From contig CAIOZF010000227.1 in the NCBI GenBank assembly GCA_903862645.1, positions 1 through 32,235 on the forward strand: a DNA stretch of 32,235 nt. Direction: 5' to 3'. The notes below the pieces were generated by a model. That model saw only the letters and a program-made list of their open reading frames with translations. It searched no databases and was not told where the DNA came from. The stretch is from an uncultured Gammaproteobacteria bacterium. GTDB taxonomy: Bacteria; Pseudomonadota; Gammaproteobacteria; Pseudomonadales; Pseudohongiellaceae. Each line of letters begins with the position of its first letter. Position 1 is the first letter of the stretch. A program made the position numbers and the translations under genes. Shown here piece by piece: positions 1 to 8,731 of the stretch.

Positions 1-186
1 ATCTATCTCTTCCACATCTTCCGTGTCCGGGAGGATCTGCTGGTGCATGACTACCACCAGGCGACGCTCTTCTTCATCGGGATCGACGAGGTCCAGCCAC
101 AGGGCACCTGCCAGCGACTTGGCGGTATGTTCCTCGTGGCCGGAGATCAGGCACTGTTCTTCATTGAGATCGTAAGTGTTCAGCAT
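1..186 (-). CDS. corA: Magnesium/cobalt transporter CorA, N-terminal part (gene runs off the left edge)
   Basis: Reading leftward from an ATG at 186-184, 62 codons stay open to the window edge. The product begins MLNTYDLNEEQ and contains ALWLDLVDPDEEERR followed by DTEDVEEID. This matches the cytoplasmic N-terminus of E. coli CorA as I remember it (MLSAFQLE..., VWIDLVEPDDDER, ELEDIEAS). CorA forms a homopentameric inner-membrane channel for Mg2+, Co2+ and Ni2+. The diagnostic GMN motif and two membrane helices would lie beyond the edge, so the family is inferred only from the start. It lies downstream of ilvD on the same strand with an 85-bp gap. No strong ribosome binding site is visible before the ATG. 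Confidence 0.72.
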   Translation of the reverse strand, partial: MLNTYDLNEEQCLISGHEEHTAKSLAGALWLDLVDPDEEERRLVVVMHQQILPDTEDVEEID

Positions 187-233
187 GAATGATTTCTACC
201 ACAGCGATATGAGCAGGCGGCTAAGGCGGCCTT

Positions 234-251
234 GGGTAGCGCATGCTACCC
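234..251 (-). terminator. Possible hairpin downstream of ilvD
   Basis: GGGTAGC (234-240) and GCTACCC (245-251) form a perfect 7-bp stem with a 4-nt loop, about 20 nt past the ilvD stop on the minus strand. No T-run follows on either side, so an intrinsic terminator is uncertain. It may be a transcript-stabilising hairpin between ilvD and corA. Confidence 0.3.
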
Positions 252-271
252 GGAGCTTCATGACAGTCTGA

Positions 272-2002
272 TTACAAATACTTGTCCGTTACAGCGCCTT
301 CTGACGCAGATGAGACGGTCTTCGCATATTTGGCCAGCACCCCCTTGGTGTAGCGGGGTGCAGGTTTTTTCCAGGCAGCCAAGCGCGCCTTGATGTCGGC
401 ATCGCTCAGTTGCAGCTTCACTTCGTGAGTTTGCGCGTCGATGGTGATCTTGTCGCCGTTCTGCACGATGGCGATGGGGCCGCCCTCGATGGCTTCCGGT
501 GTGATATGCCCGACCACAAAGCCGTGGCTGCCGCCGGAGAAGCGGCCATCGGTAATCAGTGCGACTGTTTTGCCCAGCCCCTTGCCCATGATGGCGGAGG
601 TGGGACTGAGCATCTCCCGCATGCCGGGTGCGCCTTTCGGGCCTTCGTAGCGGATGACCAACACGTCGCCAGCGACCACTGTGCCGTCGAGGATGCCCCT
701 GAGGGATTCCTCTTCAGAGTTGAAGACGCGGGCGGTGCCGGTGAATTCCAGGCCTTCCTTGCCGGTTAGCTTGGCGACGGCGCCTTGCGGGGCGAGGTTG
801 CCGCGCAGAATGACCAGGTGGCTGTCCTTCTTGATCGGTTTGTCGAAGGACTGAATGATCTCCTGACCGACCGGGTAGGGCTGCACCTCCTTGAGGTTCT
901 CGGCCAAGGTTTTGCCGGTCACGGTCATACAATCGCCGTGCAGCATGCCGCGATCCAGCATCATCTTCATCAGGGGCTGGATGCCGCCGATCTTGATCAG
1001 TTCGGACATCAGGAAGCGGCCGCTTGGACGCAGGTCTGCCAGTAATGGAGTGTTGGCGCCGAGCCGAGTGAAGTCATCCAGTGTGAGTTCGACGCCGACG
1101 GTGTGCGCCATGGCCAGCAGGTGCAGCACCGCATTGGTGGAACCGCCCAGCGCTATGACCACCTTGATGGAATTCTCGAAGGCCTTCCGGGTCATGATGT
1201 CCGAAGGTTTGATGTCGTGGCGCAGCAGATTCATGATTGCTTCGCCGGCGCGCAGGCAGTCGTCGATCTTCTCGTTGGAGATCGCGTCCTGAGCAGAGCT
1301 GTTGGGCAGGCTCATGCCCAGGGCTTCGATGGCAGAGGCCATAGTGTTGGCGGTGTACATGCCGCCGCAGGAACCTGCTCCGGGAATCGCCGTTTCTTCG
1401 ATGTTCTTCAGTTCGATGTCAGACACCCGGCCGTTGGCATGGCCGCCCACCGCTTCGAACACGGAGATGATGTCGGTGTGGTTCTTGCCGGGCTGGATGG
1501 TGCCACCGTAGATGAACAGTGACGGACGGTTCAGGCGTGCCATGCCCATGAGGCAACCGGGCATGTTCTTGTCGCAGCCGCCGATGGCGATGATGGCGTC
1601 GTGGCCCATACAGCCGGAGACTGCTTCGATGGAATCGGCTATCACTTCGCGGGATACCAGCGAATACTTCATGCCCTCAGTGCCCATTGAGATGCCGTCG
1701 GACACGGTGATGGTGCCGTAGATGACGCCCTTGCCATTCGCTGCATCGACGCCGCGATTGACCTCCTCGGCGAGCTTGTTGATGTGCATGTTGCAGGGGG
1801 TCACCATGCTCCAGGTGGAAGCGATACCGATCTGCGGTTTCTTGAAGTCAGCATCGCCGAAACCGACCGCTCTCAGCATGGCTCGACTGGGCGCGTGCTC
1901 AACGCCGTCAACCACCTGGCTGGAGTATTTGCGGCTGCTGGCGTCGCTGGCGGCGTAGTCGGAATTGTTGACTGAATTGTTGTCCTTGGTGTTGTCGCTC
2001 AT
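272..2002 (-). CDS. ilvD: Dihydroxy-acid dehydratase
   Basis: 576 residues, a normal length for IlvD/Edd-family dehydratases. The enzyme removes water from 2,3-dihydroxy-isovalerate or -methylvalerate to give the 2-keto acids that lead to valine, leucine and isoleucine. Iron-sulfur cysteines are visible in TPCN (C70), [10 protein letters not shown] (C143) and GSCGG (C212). Other family blocks are [12 protein letters not shown] near 100, [11 protein letters not shown] near 285, and the C-terminal [13 protein letters not shown] plus [10 protein letters not shown] (485-494). The first 25 or so residues are Ser/Asn/Asp-rich and lie before the conserved core, so the start could be slightly downstream. 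The ATG at 2002 has GAGAAAAG just upstream. It is transcribed divergently from the quinoprotein at 2239. Whether the cluster is 2Fe-2S or 4Fe-4S cannot be decided by eye. Confidence 0.96.
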   Translation of the reverse strand: MSDNTKDNNSVNNSDYAASDASSRKYSSQVVDGVEHAPSRAMLRAVGFGDADFKKPQIGIASTWSMVTPCNMHINKLAEEVNRGVDAANGKGVIYGTITVSDGISMGTEGMKYSLVSREVIADSIEAVSGCMGHDAIIAIGGCDKNMPGCLMGMARLNRPSLFIYGGTIQPGKNHTDIISVFEAVGGHANGRVSDIELKNIEETAIPGAGSCGGMYTANTMASAIEALGMSLPNSSAQDAISNEKIDDCLRAGEAIMNLLRHDIKPSDIMTRKAFENSIKVVIALGGSTNAVLHLLAMAHTVGVELTLDDFTRLGANTPLLADLRPSGRFLMSELIKIGGIQPLMKMMLDRGMLHGDCMTVTGKTLAENLKEVQPYPVGQEIIQSFDKPIKKDSHLVILRGNLAPQGAVAKLTGKEGLEFTGTARVFNSEEESLRGILDGTVVAGDVLVIRYEGPKGAPGMREMLSPTSAIMGKGLGKTVALITDGRFSGGSHGFVVGHITPEAIEGGPIAIVQNGDKITIDAQTHEVKLQLSDADIKARLAAWKKPAPRYTKGVLAKYAKTVSSASEGAVTDKYL

Positions 2003-2238
2003 CGTCTTTTCTCACTACGGTACAGGGTCTTGAAATGCGGGCTGAAACTGGCTGCGAACTATACACCAAGCCCGCTCGGCTGAGCTATAAAAAAGGCGGT
2101 ATTCAGCGTAGTTCGGGCGCTGTTTGATTTCGTAATCTGAACGGCTTCAGGTAAGATCAGACCACAATCACCTCGCGATTGGATTGGATGATTTTGGCGG
2201 GGGGCATCACCTGCGTTCATGCATCGGGGAAAATAATA

Positions 2239-4119
2239 ATGAGAAAGTCACGATCTGGTCTGTTGTCCATATTGTCCCTGATGGCCAGTCTGCTGGCGAG
2301 TGCCGCTGTCTTCGGACAGGCAGTGGGTAGCCCGTCGACTGCAGTCGCTGCCGCCGCTGCGGAAGGCGAGGCGGTGTACAACCAGTATTGTGCCACCTGT
2401 CATGCTGCTCCCACTGATCTTCGCACGCCTGCGCGCACCGCACTTGCTACGTTTACCTCCAACAGCATCTACAACACGCTGACACAGGGCGTCATGGCAC
2501 CGCAGGGCTCCGCGCTCAGTGACACCCAGAAGATGCAGGTGGCGCAATACCTCACCGGTCGGCCCTATTTGGCGACCCGTCTTGAACAGCTCACTCGGTG
2601 CGCCGCGCCTCTGACCGCTCTCGACCTGACGGCAGCCGGCAATTGGAATGGCTGGGCCAATGGTGAACGCAGCGCCCGCCATCAGCCTGCCTCCGGTACC
2701 CGCATTGATGCCGGCAACATTGGCACGCTGGAGCTGGCCTGGGCCTTCGGCATGGAAGAGTCCTCGGGCTCCCGTGCCCAGCCGACGATCATCGATGGAG
2801 TCATGTTCATGGGCAGCAGCAGTGGCAACGTCTACGCACTGGATCTGGCAACCGGATGTGCGCATTGGACGTTTCTGGCCACCACCGAGGTCAGGGGTGC
2901 AGTCTCGCTCGTGCACTCGGACGTGCTGAACAAGGCGCTGGTGGTGGCTGCTGACAACTCCAACAGGGTCTTCGTGCTCGACGCTCTGACGGGCGAAAAA
3001 CTCTGGCACGCGGATGTCGATTCCAACCCCTATGCTCGCAGCACCGGTTCGGTGGTCGTACATGGCAGTAAAGTTTTCGTGCCCACGTCCTCTATCGAGG
3101 TTGCAGTGGCGGGGACGTTGAGCCACGCCTGTTGCAGCTTCCGAGGCAATATGGCCGCCTACGATCTCAACACCGGAGAGCAGCTCTGGCATACCTACAT
3201 CATGGAGGAGGCGCAGGCGGTAGGCACCAACAGTGCCGGAAACACCGTTTTTGCTCCCTCTGGGGCACCAATCTGGGATGCGCCAACCGTCGATGCCAAA
3301 CGCAATCGCCTCTATGCCGGCACCGGGCAGAACTACACTCGGCCCGCCAGCGCCACCAGTGATTCGGTGATTGCCTTCAACATGGACACCGGCGAGATGG
3401 ATTGGGTGCTGCAGACCACCAGTAATGACGCCTTCACCATGGCCTGCACCGGCGGCGGTGGGAACTCCCATCCAAACTGTCCGGACCCCGGTCCGGATCT
3501 GGACATCGGTGCTCCGGTGCTCAATGTCACGCTGTCCACCGGCAAGGACATCCTGGTGGCCGGCACCAAGGGTGGTCTCGTCTTCGGGCTCGATCCTGAC
3601 GACAACGGCAAGGTGCTGTGGCAGATTCGTGTCGGTCGTGGTGGACCCCTCGGCGGTGTGCATTGGGGAATGAGTTTTGCTGGTGACATCGTGTATGTGC
3701 CGGTATCGGATCGCAGCACAGGTGGTGCCGAAGATATGCCCCGCCAGCCAGGGCTGCACGCCATCGACATGAAGACCGGTGAGCGTCTCTGGTATGCGGA
3801 AGTCCCGCAGCGCTGTGCCGTGGATCAGCGCGCCTGCCTGGACGCTTATTCGGCCCCCGCCAGTACGACTGATGATCTGGTGGTGACGGGCTCGTTGAGC
3901 GGGTATCTGTTTGCGCACGATCAACGCACTGGAGCGGTGGTGTGGGAATACAACACCCTCCAGGACTATGCGACTGTCAACAAGGTGCCTGCCAAGGGTG
4001 GCGCGATTGACTCCGCTGGTCCGGTGCTCTCCGGTGACTACATGATCGTGAACAGTGGCTACGCGAGTTTCGGTCAATTGCCCGGCAACAGCGTGCTGGT
4101 CTTCCGGCTTGCTCGTTAG
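2239..4119 (+). CDS. Polyvinyl-alcohol-dehydrogenase-like PQQ quinohemoprotein, N-terminal cytochrome c
   Basis: 626 residues. I chose the ATG at 2239 because it begins a clean signal peptide (MRKSRSGLLSILSLMASLLA...) and has GGGGA 8 nt upstream; an in-frame ATG at 2179 would only add 20 unlikely residues. A class I cytochrome c domain comes first: CATCH at 51-55 and probable axial Met86. A W-rich junction (NWNGWANGERSARHQ, about 135-149) follows, then a PQQ beta-propeller with repeated blade motifs such as VYALDLATG, VFVLDALTGEKLW and MAAYDLNTGEQLW, and a vicinal Cys pair at 298-299. This heme-then-propeller order is that of bacterial polyvinyl alcohol dehydrogenases. Expected role: periplasmic oxidation of secondary or polymeric alcohols, passing electrons to cytochromes. 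The true substrate is unknown. No PQQ synthesis genes or oxidised-PVA hydrolase are nearby. Confidence 0.82.
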   Translation: MRKSRSGLLSILSLMASLLASAAVFGQAVGSPSTAVAAAAAEGEAVYNQYCATCHAAPTDLRTPARTALATFTSNSIYNTLTQGVMAPQGSALSDTQKMQVAQYLTGRPYLATRLEQLTRCAAPLTALDLTAAGNWNGWANGERSARHQPASGTRIDAGNIGTLELAWAFGMEESSGSRAQPTIIDGVMFMGSSSGNVYALDLATGCAHWTFLATTEVRGAVSLVHSDVLNKALVVAADNSNRVFVLDALTGEKLWHADVDSNPYARSTGSVVVHGSKVFVPTSSIEVAVAGTLSHACCSFRGNMAAYDLNTGEQLWHTYIMEEAQAVGTNSAGNTVFAPSGAPIWDAPTVDAKRNRLYAGTGQNYTRPASATSDSVIAFNMDTGEMDWVLQTTSNDAFTMACTGGGGNSHPNCPDPGPDLDIGAPVLNVTLSTGKDILVAGTKGGLVFGLDPDDNGKVLWQIRVGRGGPLGGVHWGMSFAGDIVYVPVSDRSTGGAEDMPRQPGLHAIDMKTGERLWYAEVPQRCAVDQRACLDAYSAPASTTDDLVVTGSLSGYLFAHDQRTGAVVWEYNTLQDYATVNKVPAKGGAIDSAGPVLSGDYMIVNSGYASFGQLPGNSVLVFRLAR

Positions 4120-4240
4120 GTCTCGCGTCGCGTCGCTATCCTGTGCAGGGGTTGTGTATACTGCTCGTCGCGCGAAGGCGCGGTGCAGACGCGCTGGTAA
4201 CGGATTAAAACTGCTGAATCTTAGAAAAGGTAATTGAGAC

Positions 4241-6436
4241 ATGTTGAAGTTCAAGAATATTTCCACTTTGGCCGCAGCGGCGCTGCTGTTGTCCGCATGC
4301 AGTCCGGCCGAAGATACGCCGCCTGCGGCACAGGTCGCACCGGCGGCTGCTCAGTCAGCGGCTGCGCCAGCGCCCGTCGAAGCTGCCGATTACGGCGCGC
4401 ATGTAACGGAAGCCCGCCTGGTGGCGGCAGACAACGAGCCAGGCCAATGGATGTCCATTGGTCGTGACTACGGCGAACAACGCTACAGCCCGCTCGAGCA
4501 GATCAATGTGGACAACGTGAGCCAGCTGCAATTGGCTTGGTCTGCCGACATCGACACCAGCCGGGGCCAGGAAGCGACACCGATCGTCGTGGACGGCGCC
4601 CTGTACGTCAGCACCGCCTGGAGTCATGTGAAGGCCTACGATGTCCGCACCGGTCGCCCGCTGTGGGCCTATGATCCTGGCGTCGATCCTGCCAAGGGCG
4701 TGGATGCCTGTTGTGACGTGGTGAATCGTGGTGTCGCCGTCTGGGATGGCAAAGTATTCGTCGGCACTCTGGATGGCCGCCTGGTAGCGCTGGACTCCAA
4801 GACTGGCGAAGAAGTGTGGAGTGTTGTCACCGTTGACCAGACCAAGCCCTATACCATCACCGGTGCACCGCGCATCGTGAAGGGCCAGGTGATCATCGGC
4901 AACGGCGGCGCTGAATACGGCGTGCGTGGTTATATCACTGCTTACGACGCCCAGACAGGTGAGCAGAACTGGCGTTATTACACCGTCCCCGGCAATCCGG
5001 CAGATGGTTTCGAACAGCCCGAGTTGGAAATGGCCGCCCAGACCTGGAACGGCGAATGGTGGAAGCTGGGCGGTGGCGGCACTGTCTGGGATTCCATGGC
5101 CTACGATCCCGAATTGAACCTGCTTTACATCGGCGTTGGCAACGGCTCGCCCTGGAACCAGAGTCTGCGCAGCCCCGGCGGCGGCGACAACCTCTTCCTG
5201 AGTTCCATCATGGCGATCAATCCTGATGACGGTACCTATCGCTGGCACTACCAGACCACTCCGGGCGAGACCTGGGACTACACGGCGACCCAGCACATCA
5301 TCGTCGCCACGCTGCGCATTGATGGGCAGGAGCGTCGTGTGGTGATGCAGGCACCGAAGAACGGTTTCTTCTACGTTTTGGACGCAGAAACCGGCCAACT
5401 GTTGAGCGCCGAGAAGTTTGTGCCGAACACCTGGGCTACCCACATCGATCTGGAAAGCGATCGTCCTGTGGAGATCCCGGAGGCACGTTACAACGAGACT
5501 GGCGTTCCGTTGATCGTGCAACCGAGCGCGCTCGGTGGTCACAACTGGCACCCGATGTCGTTCAGTCAGCGGACCAATCTCGTCTATCTGGCGGCGCGTG
5601 AAAACATCATGGGGTACTCGGCCGAGACAGAATTTATTACCTCCGCGCGCGGCTGGAACACCGGTACCGATCTGGCTGCTGGTGGCGCCCTAATCAGTGC
5701 AGCCGGTGCCAACGCGCCGACACGGCAATCCTACCTGCTCGCTTGGGATCCGATCACGCAAACAGAAGCCTGGCGCATACCGCAGCTCGATCCAACAGAT
5801 GCGGCAGGAACACTGAGCACAGCGGGCGGTCTGGTTTTCCAGGGCAATGCTGCAGGTGAATTTGTGGCCTATCGAGACGACACGGGTGAGCGTCTCTGGT
5901 CCGGTTTGACTCAGGCCATGACCGTCGCAGCGCCGACCACGTTCCTGGTGGATGGTGTGCAGCACGTGGCAGTGCTTTCTGGAGGCCGCTCGTTGCCCAC
6001 GGTGGGTGCCGGTGCCATTGGCGCCACGACTCGTGCCTCCAACAACAATTCCCGCGTGCTGGTCTTCAAGATCGGCGGCACCGCGCAGTTGCCTTCGGCA
6101 TTGCCGCAGGAAGTTACCGCTGCAGGCGAGCTGAATCCTCCGCCGCTGACTGCGGTCAACGAGGTGCTTGCTCAGGGCGAGCAGATCTATGGCCGTCTGT
6201 GCAGCGTGTGCCATGGTCCGGCAGCGGTAAGCGCCAGCGTCGGGACCTTCCCGGATCTGCGTTACAGTCCGCGCATCCAGACTCTGGATGCGTTTGAGGC
6301 CGTAGTTGTCGATGGCGAGCTGTCCAGTGGTGGCATGGTGTCCTTCGATTCGTCGCTGGAAGAGGCTGACCCCGAAGCGATCCGTCAGTACATCATTGCC
6401 CAAGCGCATGCCGCGCTGGAGGCACAAGGGCGCTAA
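4241..6436 (+). CDS. Lipoprotein-type quinohemoprotein alcohol dehydrogenase (PQQ), C-terminal cytochrome c
   Basis: 731 residues. The N-terminus ends in LLLSAC, a good lipobox with Cys20, followed by an Ala/Pro-rich linker (about 21-50). This suggests a lipid-anchored enzyme rather than the soluble periplasmic form usual for type II quinohemoprotein alcohol dehydrogenases. The propeller starts at WMSIGRDYGEQRYSPL (70-85). Active-site features are visible: vicinal disulfide Cys157-158, likely Ca2+ ligands Glu225 (NGGAEYG) and Asn301 (GVGNGSPW), and likely catalytic Asp346 (GETWDYTAT). The C-terminal cytochrome c carries CSVCH at 654-658 with probable axial Met699. The enzyme should oxidise alcohols to aldehydes outside the inner membrane. 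It follows the other quinohemoprotein by 121 bp in the same direction. AGAAAAGG about 10 nt before the ATG serves as ribosome binding site. TATACT at 4157-4162 could be its own -10 box. Confidence 0.88.
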   Translation: MLKFKNISTLAAAALLLSACSPAEDTPPAAQVAPAAAQSAAAPAPVEAADYGAHVTEARLVAADNEPGQWMSIGRDYGEQRYSPLEQINVDNVSQLQLAWSADIDTSRGQEATPIVVDGALYVSTAWSHVKAYDVRTGRPLWAYDPGVDPAKGVDACCDVVNRGVAVWDGKVFVGTLDGRLVALDSKTGEEVWSVVTVDQTKPYTITGAPRIVKGQVIIGNGGAEYGVRGYITAYDAQTGEQNWRYYTVPGNPADGFEQPELEMAAQTWNGEWWKLGGGGTVWDSMAYDPELNLLYIGVGNGSPWNQSLRSPGGGDNLFLSSIMAINPDDGTYRWHYQTTPGETWDYTATQHIIVATLRIDGQERRVVMQAPKNGFFYVLDAETGQLLSAEKFVPNTWATHIDLESDRPVEIPEARYNETGVPLIVQPSALGGHNWHPMSFSQRTNLVYLAARENIMGYSAETEFITSARGWNTGTDLAAGGALISAAGANAPTRQSYLLAWDPITQTEAWRIPQLDPTDAAGTLSTAGGLVFQGNAAGEFVAYRDDTGERLWSGLTQAMTVAAPTTFLVDGVQHVAVLSGGRSLPTVGAGAIGATTRASNNNSRVLVFKIGGTAQLPSALPQEVTAAGELNPPPLTAVNEVLAQGEQIYGRLCSVCHGPAAVSASVGTFPDLRYSPRIQTLDAFEAVVVDGELSSGGMVSFDSSLEEADPEAIRQYIIAQAHAALEAQGR

Positions 6437-6491
6437 GCCCGACACTGCGCCGTCAACATGAGGCGATGAACGAAGAATGAGCGCTGCCTCG

Positions 6492-6511
6492 GGGTGGTGC
6501 CCATTTTTTTT
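6492..6511 (+). terminator. Weak hairpin with 8-T run after the dehydrogenase pair
   Basis: A short GGG...CCC stem (6492-6502) is followed directly by T8 (6504-6511), 55 bp after the stop at 6436. The stem is only 3-4 bp, so the T-run is the main support. Confidence 0.33.
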
Positions 6512-6543
6512 ATGATGTCCGAAAATGGCCAGTGCGACGTTGT

Positions 6544-6573
6544 ACGACTGTGCTAATTTGCCTCTGGTATAGA
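6544..6573 (+). promoter_or_regulatory. Candidate sigma-70 promoter for the alkylation-repair operon
   Basis: An extended -10 (TGG then TATAGA, 6568-6573) lies 33 nt before the chosen ATG at 6606. A weak -35 (ACGACT, 6544-6549) sits 18 bp upstream of it. The sequence between them, with AATTTGC, is where an Ada-type activator would be expected to bind. No exact Ada box was recognised. Confidence 0.42.
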
Positions 6574-6605
6574 TCAATCCGAATGCCCGAACGAGAGTGC
6601 AGACC

Positions 6606-8126
6606 ATGTTGCTGAATCCCGATGACTTCGAGCAGGCTCGCCAGGCCCGCGATCCGCACTTCGACGGACGGGTGTTCATCGGCGTTGTCACCACCGGCAT
6701 TTATTGTCGCCCTGTGTGCCCCGTGCGTCTCCCCCGCAAGGAAAACATTCGTCTCTACAGCACCGCAGCCGCTGCTGCCGAGGCCGGGTTCCGACCCTGT
6801 CTGCGTTGTCGGCCCGAGTCCTCGCCAGGCACTCCGGCCTGGATGGGCTCCTCGCACACCGTGTCCCGTGCGTTGCAGTTGATAGCGCGCGGCGTGCTCG
6901 ATGAGGGTTCTGTCGAGGAGTTGGCGGCGCAGTTGGGTGTTGGCGCTCGACAGTTGACGCGCTTGTTTGATCAGCATCTGGGCGTGGCGCCTGCCGCCGT
7001 GGCGAAGACCCAGCGTTTGCATTTTGCGAAGAAGCTGATTGACGAGACTCGCATGCCGATGAGCGAGGTGTGCTTCGCCGCGGGCTTCAGCAGTGTGCGC
7101 CGTTTCAACGCGGTCTTTCAGCAGATCTATGGTCGCACGCCGTTGTCGCTGCGGCGGCAGGAGAAGTCCACTATCCCGATGCAACAGAGCAACGCGCATG
7201 GCGTGCAGATTCGTCTGAGTTATCGGCCACCGTTCGACTGGCGTGCCATGCTGATCTATTTGGCGATGCGAGCCATCCCCGGTGTCGAACACGTCAGTGG
7301 TTACACCTATTCAAGAACGATCATGCTCAATGGCGAAGCGGGCGAGCTATCAGTGCAATTCAGTGATGTGAGTCACTCGCTGCTGTTGACGATCCGTACC
7401 GGACAAACACGGGCACTGCAACAGATCGTTGAACGTGTCCGCGTCATGTTCGATCTGAGGGCGGTGAGCAGTGAGATCGAAATTTTTCTCGCCGGTGACC
7501 CGCACTTGCTACCGATTATTGCAGCGCATCCTGGCATTCGCGTGCCGGTGGCGTGGGATAGTTTCGAGGTGGCGGTGCGCGCAATCGTTGGGCAGCAGGT
7601 ATCGGTGAAAGGAGCCACGACTCTGGTCTCGAGACTGGCGCTTGTTTACGGCGAGCCTTACTCGGGACAGGGCAATCCGGCACTGAACAGGATCTTTCCG
7701 GCGCCGATCGTCCTGGCCGAGGCATCGCTATCGGGGCTTGGCATTACCACTCGACGCATCAGCGCCATTCGTGAACTGGCCAGTGCGGTCTGCGCCGAAG
7801 AGTTGCGTTTTGATGGCAGCATGGACGCACCAACATTTTTGGAACGTATCGTGCGAATCTCTGGTATCGGTCCGTGGACGGCGCAATATATTGCCCTGCG
7901 CGCACTCAACGATCCGGATGCTTTTCCACATGCCGATCTGATTCTGCTGCGCGCCGCCGCCTTACCGCGCGAGGTGCTGACGCCAGCGCAGCTCCTGCTG
8001 CGCTCCGAACGGTGGCGCCCCTGGCGAGCGTATGTGGTGATGCTGCTGTGGCGGCATTATGCGGCCATAGCTAATAGCCCCGCTTCCACAATCAGTGCGA
8101 TGATAAAAGAGGAGTGCAATTCATGA
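6606..8126 (+). CDS. Ada N-domain / AraC regulator fused to AlkA 3-methyladenine DNA glycosylase
   Basis: 506 residues in three parts. Residues 1-75 match the Ada zinc/methylphosphotriester domain, with Cys34, Cys38, Cys65 and Cys68 (YCRPVCP and CLRCRP) in the same pattern as E. coli Ada. Residues about 80-180 are an AraC-type double helix-turn-helix. From about 195 an AlkA N-domain and a helix-hairpin-helix glycosylase follow (IVGQQVS, then ISGIGPWTAQYIALR). The catalytic Asp is in FPHADLIL, matching AlkA Asp238. The product should sense methylated phosphate backbone, activate its own operon and excise alkylated bases. A GTG at 6597 is possible, but the ATG at 6606 has GAGAG at good spacing. 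The stop overlaps the ogt start (ATGA). The O6-methyltransferase half of Ada is absent here and is supplied by the next gene. Confidence 0.93.
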   Translation: MLLNPDDFEQARQARDPHFDGRVFIGVVTTGIYCRPVCPVRLPRKENIRLYSTAAAAAEAGFRPCLRCRPESSPGTPAWMGSSHTVSRALQLIARGVLDEGSVEELAAQLGVGARQLTRLFDQHLGVAPAAVAKTQRLHFAKKLIDETRMPMSEVCFAAGFSSVRRFNAVFQQIYGRTPLSLRRQEKSTIPMQQSNAHGVQIRLSYRPPFDWRAMLIYLAMRAIPGVEHVSGYTYSRTIMLNGEAGELSVQFSDVSHSLLLTIRTGQTRALQQIVERVRVMFDLRAVSSEIEIFLAGDPHLLPIIAAHPGIRVPVAWDSFEVAVRAIVGQQVSVKGATTLVSRLALVYGEPYSGQGNPALNRIFPAPIVLAEASLSGLGITTRRISAIRELASAVCAEELRFDGSMDAPTFLERIVRISGIGPWTAQYIALRALNDPDAFPHADLILLRAAALPREVLTPAQLLLRSERWRPWRAYVVMLLWRHYAAIANSPASTISAMIKEECNS

Positions 8127-8617
8127 CGACGTACTACAGCTACCTGTTCTCTCCCATCGGCGACCTGCTGCTTGCCGGCGACGGTGAGAACTTGCATCTG
8201 CTGGGCTTTCCAGAGGGCAAGGCGCGCATGCGCCATCAGGAACTCTGGCTTGCGGATGACTCCGTGTTTGTTGAAGTGAAGAGCCAACTCAATGCCTATT
8301 TTTCTGGCGAACTGCAGGACTTCGATCTGCCACTCGCACCGCAGGGCACGGAATTTCAGATGAGTGTGTGGGCTGCCCTCACTACGATTCCCTACGGCAG
8401 CACCCGCAGCTATGGCCAGATTGCGGAGCAAGTCGGCAGTCCGAAAGCGAGCAGAGCCGTCGGCGCTGCCAACGGTCAGAATCCCATTCCCATCATCATT
8501 CCCTGCCATCGCGTCATTGGCAGCACCGGCAAACTGACAGGGTTCGGTGGTGGCTTGCCGACCAAGGTCGCTCTGCTGAATCTGGAGCAGCGCCACCGTA
8601 CGTTCCAGCTTATGTAG
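8123..8617 (+). CDS. ogt: Methylated-DNA--protein-cysteine methyltransferase
   Basis: 164 residues. The enzyme transfers the methyl group from O6-methylguanine or O4-methylthymine to its own cysteine in a single-use reaction. The active site PCHRVI has Cys128, and the helix-turn-helix segment SRAVGAAN provides the DNA-intercalating Arg111. The N-terminal portion (TYYSYLFSPIGDLLLAGDG) fits the Ogt/Ada-C beta-sheet domain. The ATG at 8123 overlaps the previous stop as ATGA and has AGAGGAG 8 nt upstream. A GTG at 8114 lies inside that ribosome binding site and is rejected. Translational coupling to the Ada/AlkA fusion gives a compact two-gene adaptive response. Confidence 0.95.
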   Translation: MTTYYSYLFSPIGDLLLAGDGENLHLLGFPEGKARMRHQELWLADDSVFVEVKSQLNAYFSGELQDFDLPLAPQGTEFQMSVWAALTTIPYGSTRSYGQIAEQVGSPKASRAVGAANGQNPIPIIIPCHRVIGSTGKLTGFGGGLPTKVALLNLEQRHRTFQLM

Positions 8618-8649
8618 TTTGCAAGCAGGCCTTGGCGCTAAAAGTCTGC

Positions 8650-8678
8650 GCGACACTCCGATGGCAAAACCCTATACT
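8650..8678 (+). promoter_or_regulatory. Candidate sigma-70 promoter upstream of the MATE gene
   Basis: GCGACA (8650-8655) is separated by exactly 17 bp from TATACT (8673-8678), about 54 bp before the ATG at 8732. The boxes match consensus at 4/6 and 5/6 positions. Confidence 0.42.
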
Positions 8679-8731
8679 GCCGCCTCCTCAGAGCCGCCAT
8701 TCATTGCGCCCCGGCAAATTCGGATCGAATC

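Noticed and set aside
2124-2157. Possible promoter TTGATT ... TAAGAT upstream of the first quinohemoprotein
   Set aside because: The spacer would be 22 bp, too long for a sigma-70 promoter.
2248-4266. 672-codon open frame antisense to the PVA-dehydrogenase-like gene
   Set aside because: It mirrors a GC-rich gene with strong family motifs on the plus strand, shows no recognisable domains and has His/Gly/Thr-rich shadow composition.
4355-5551. 398-codon minus-strand frame inside the alcohol dehydrogenase gene
   Set aside because: Shadow of the lipoprotein dehydrogenase; composition and lack of motifs argue against a gene.
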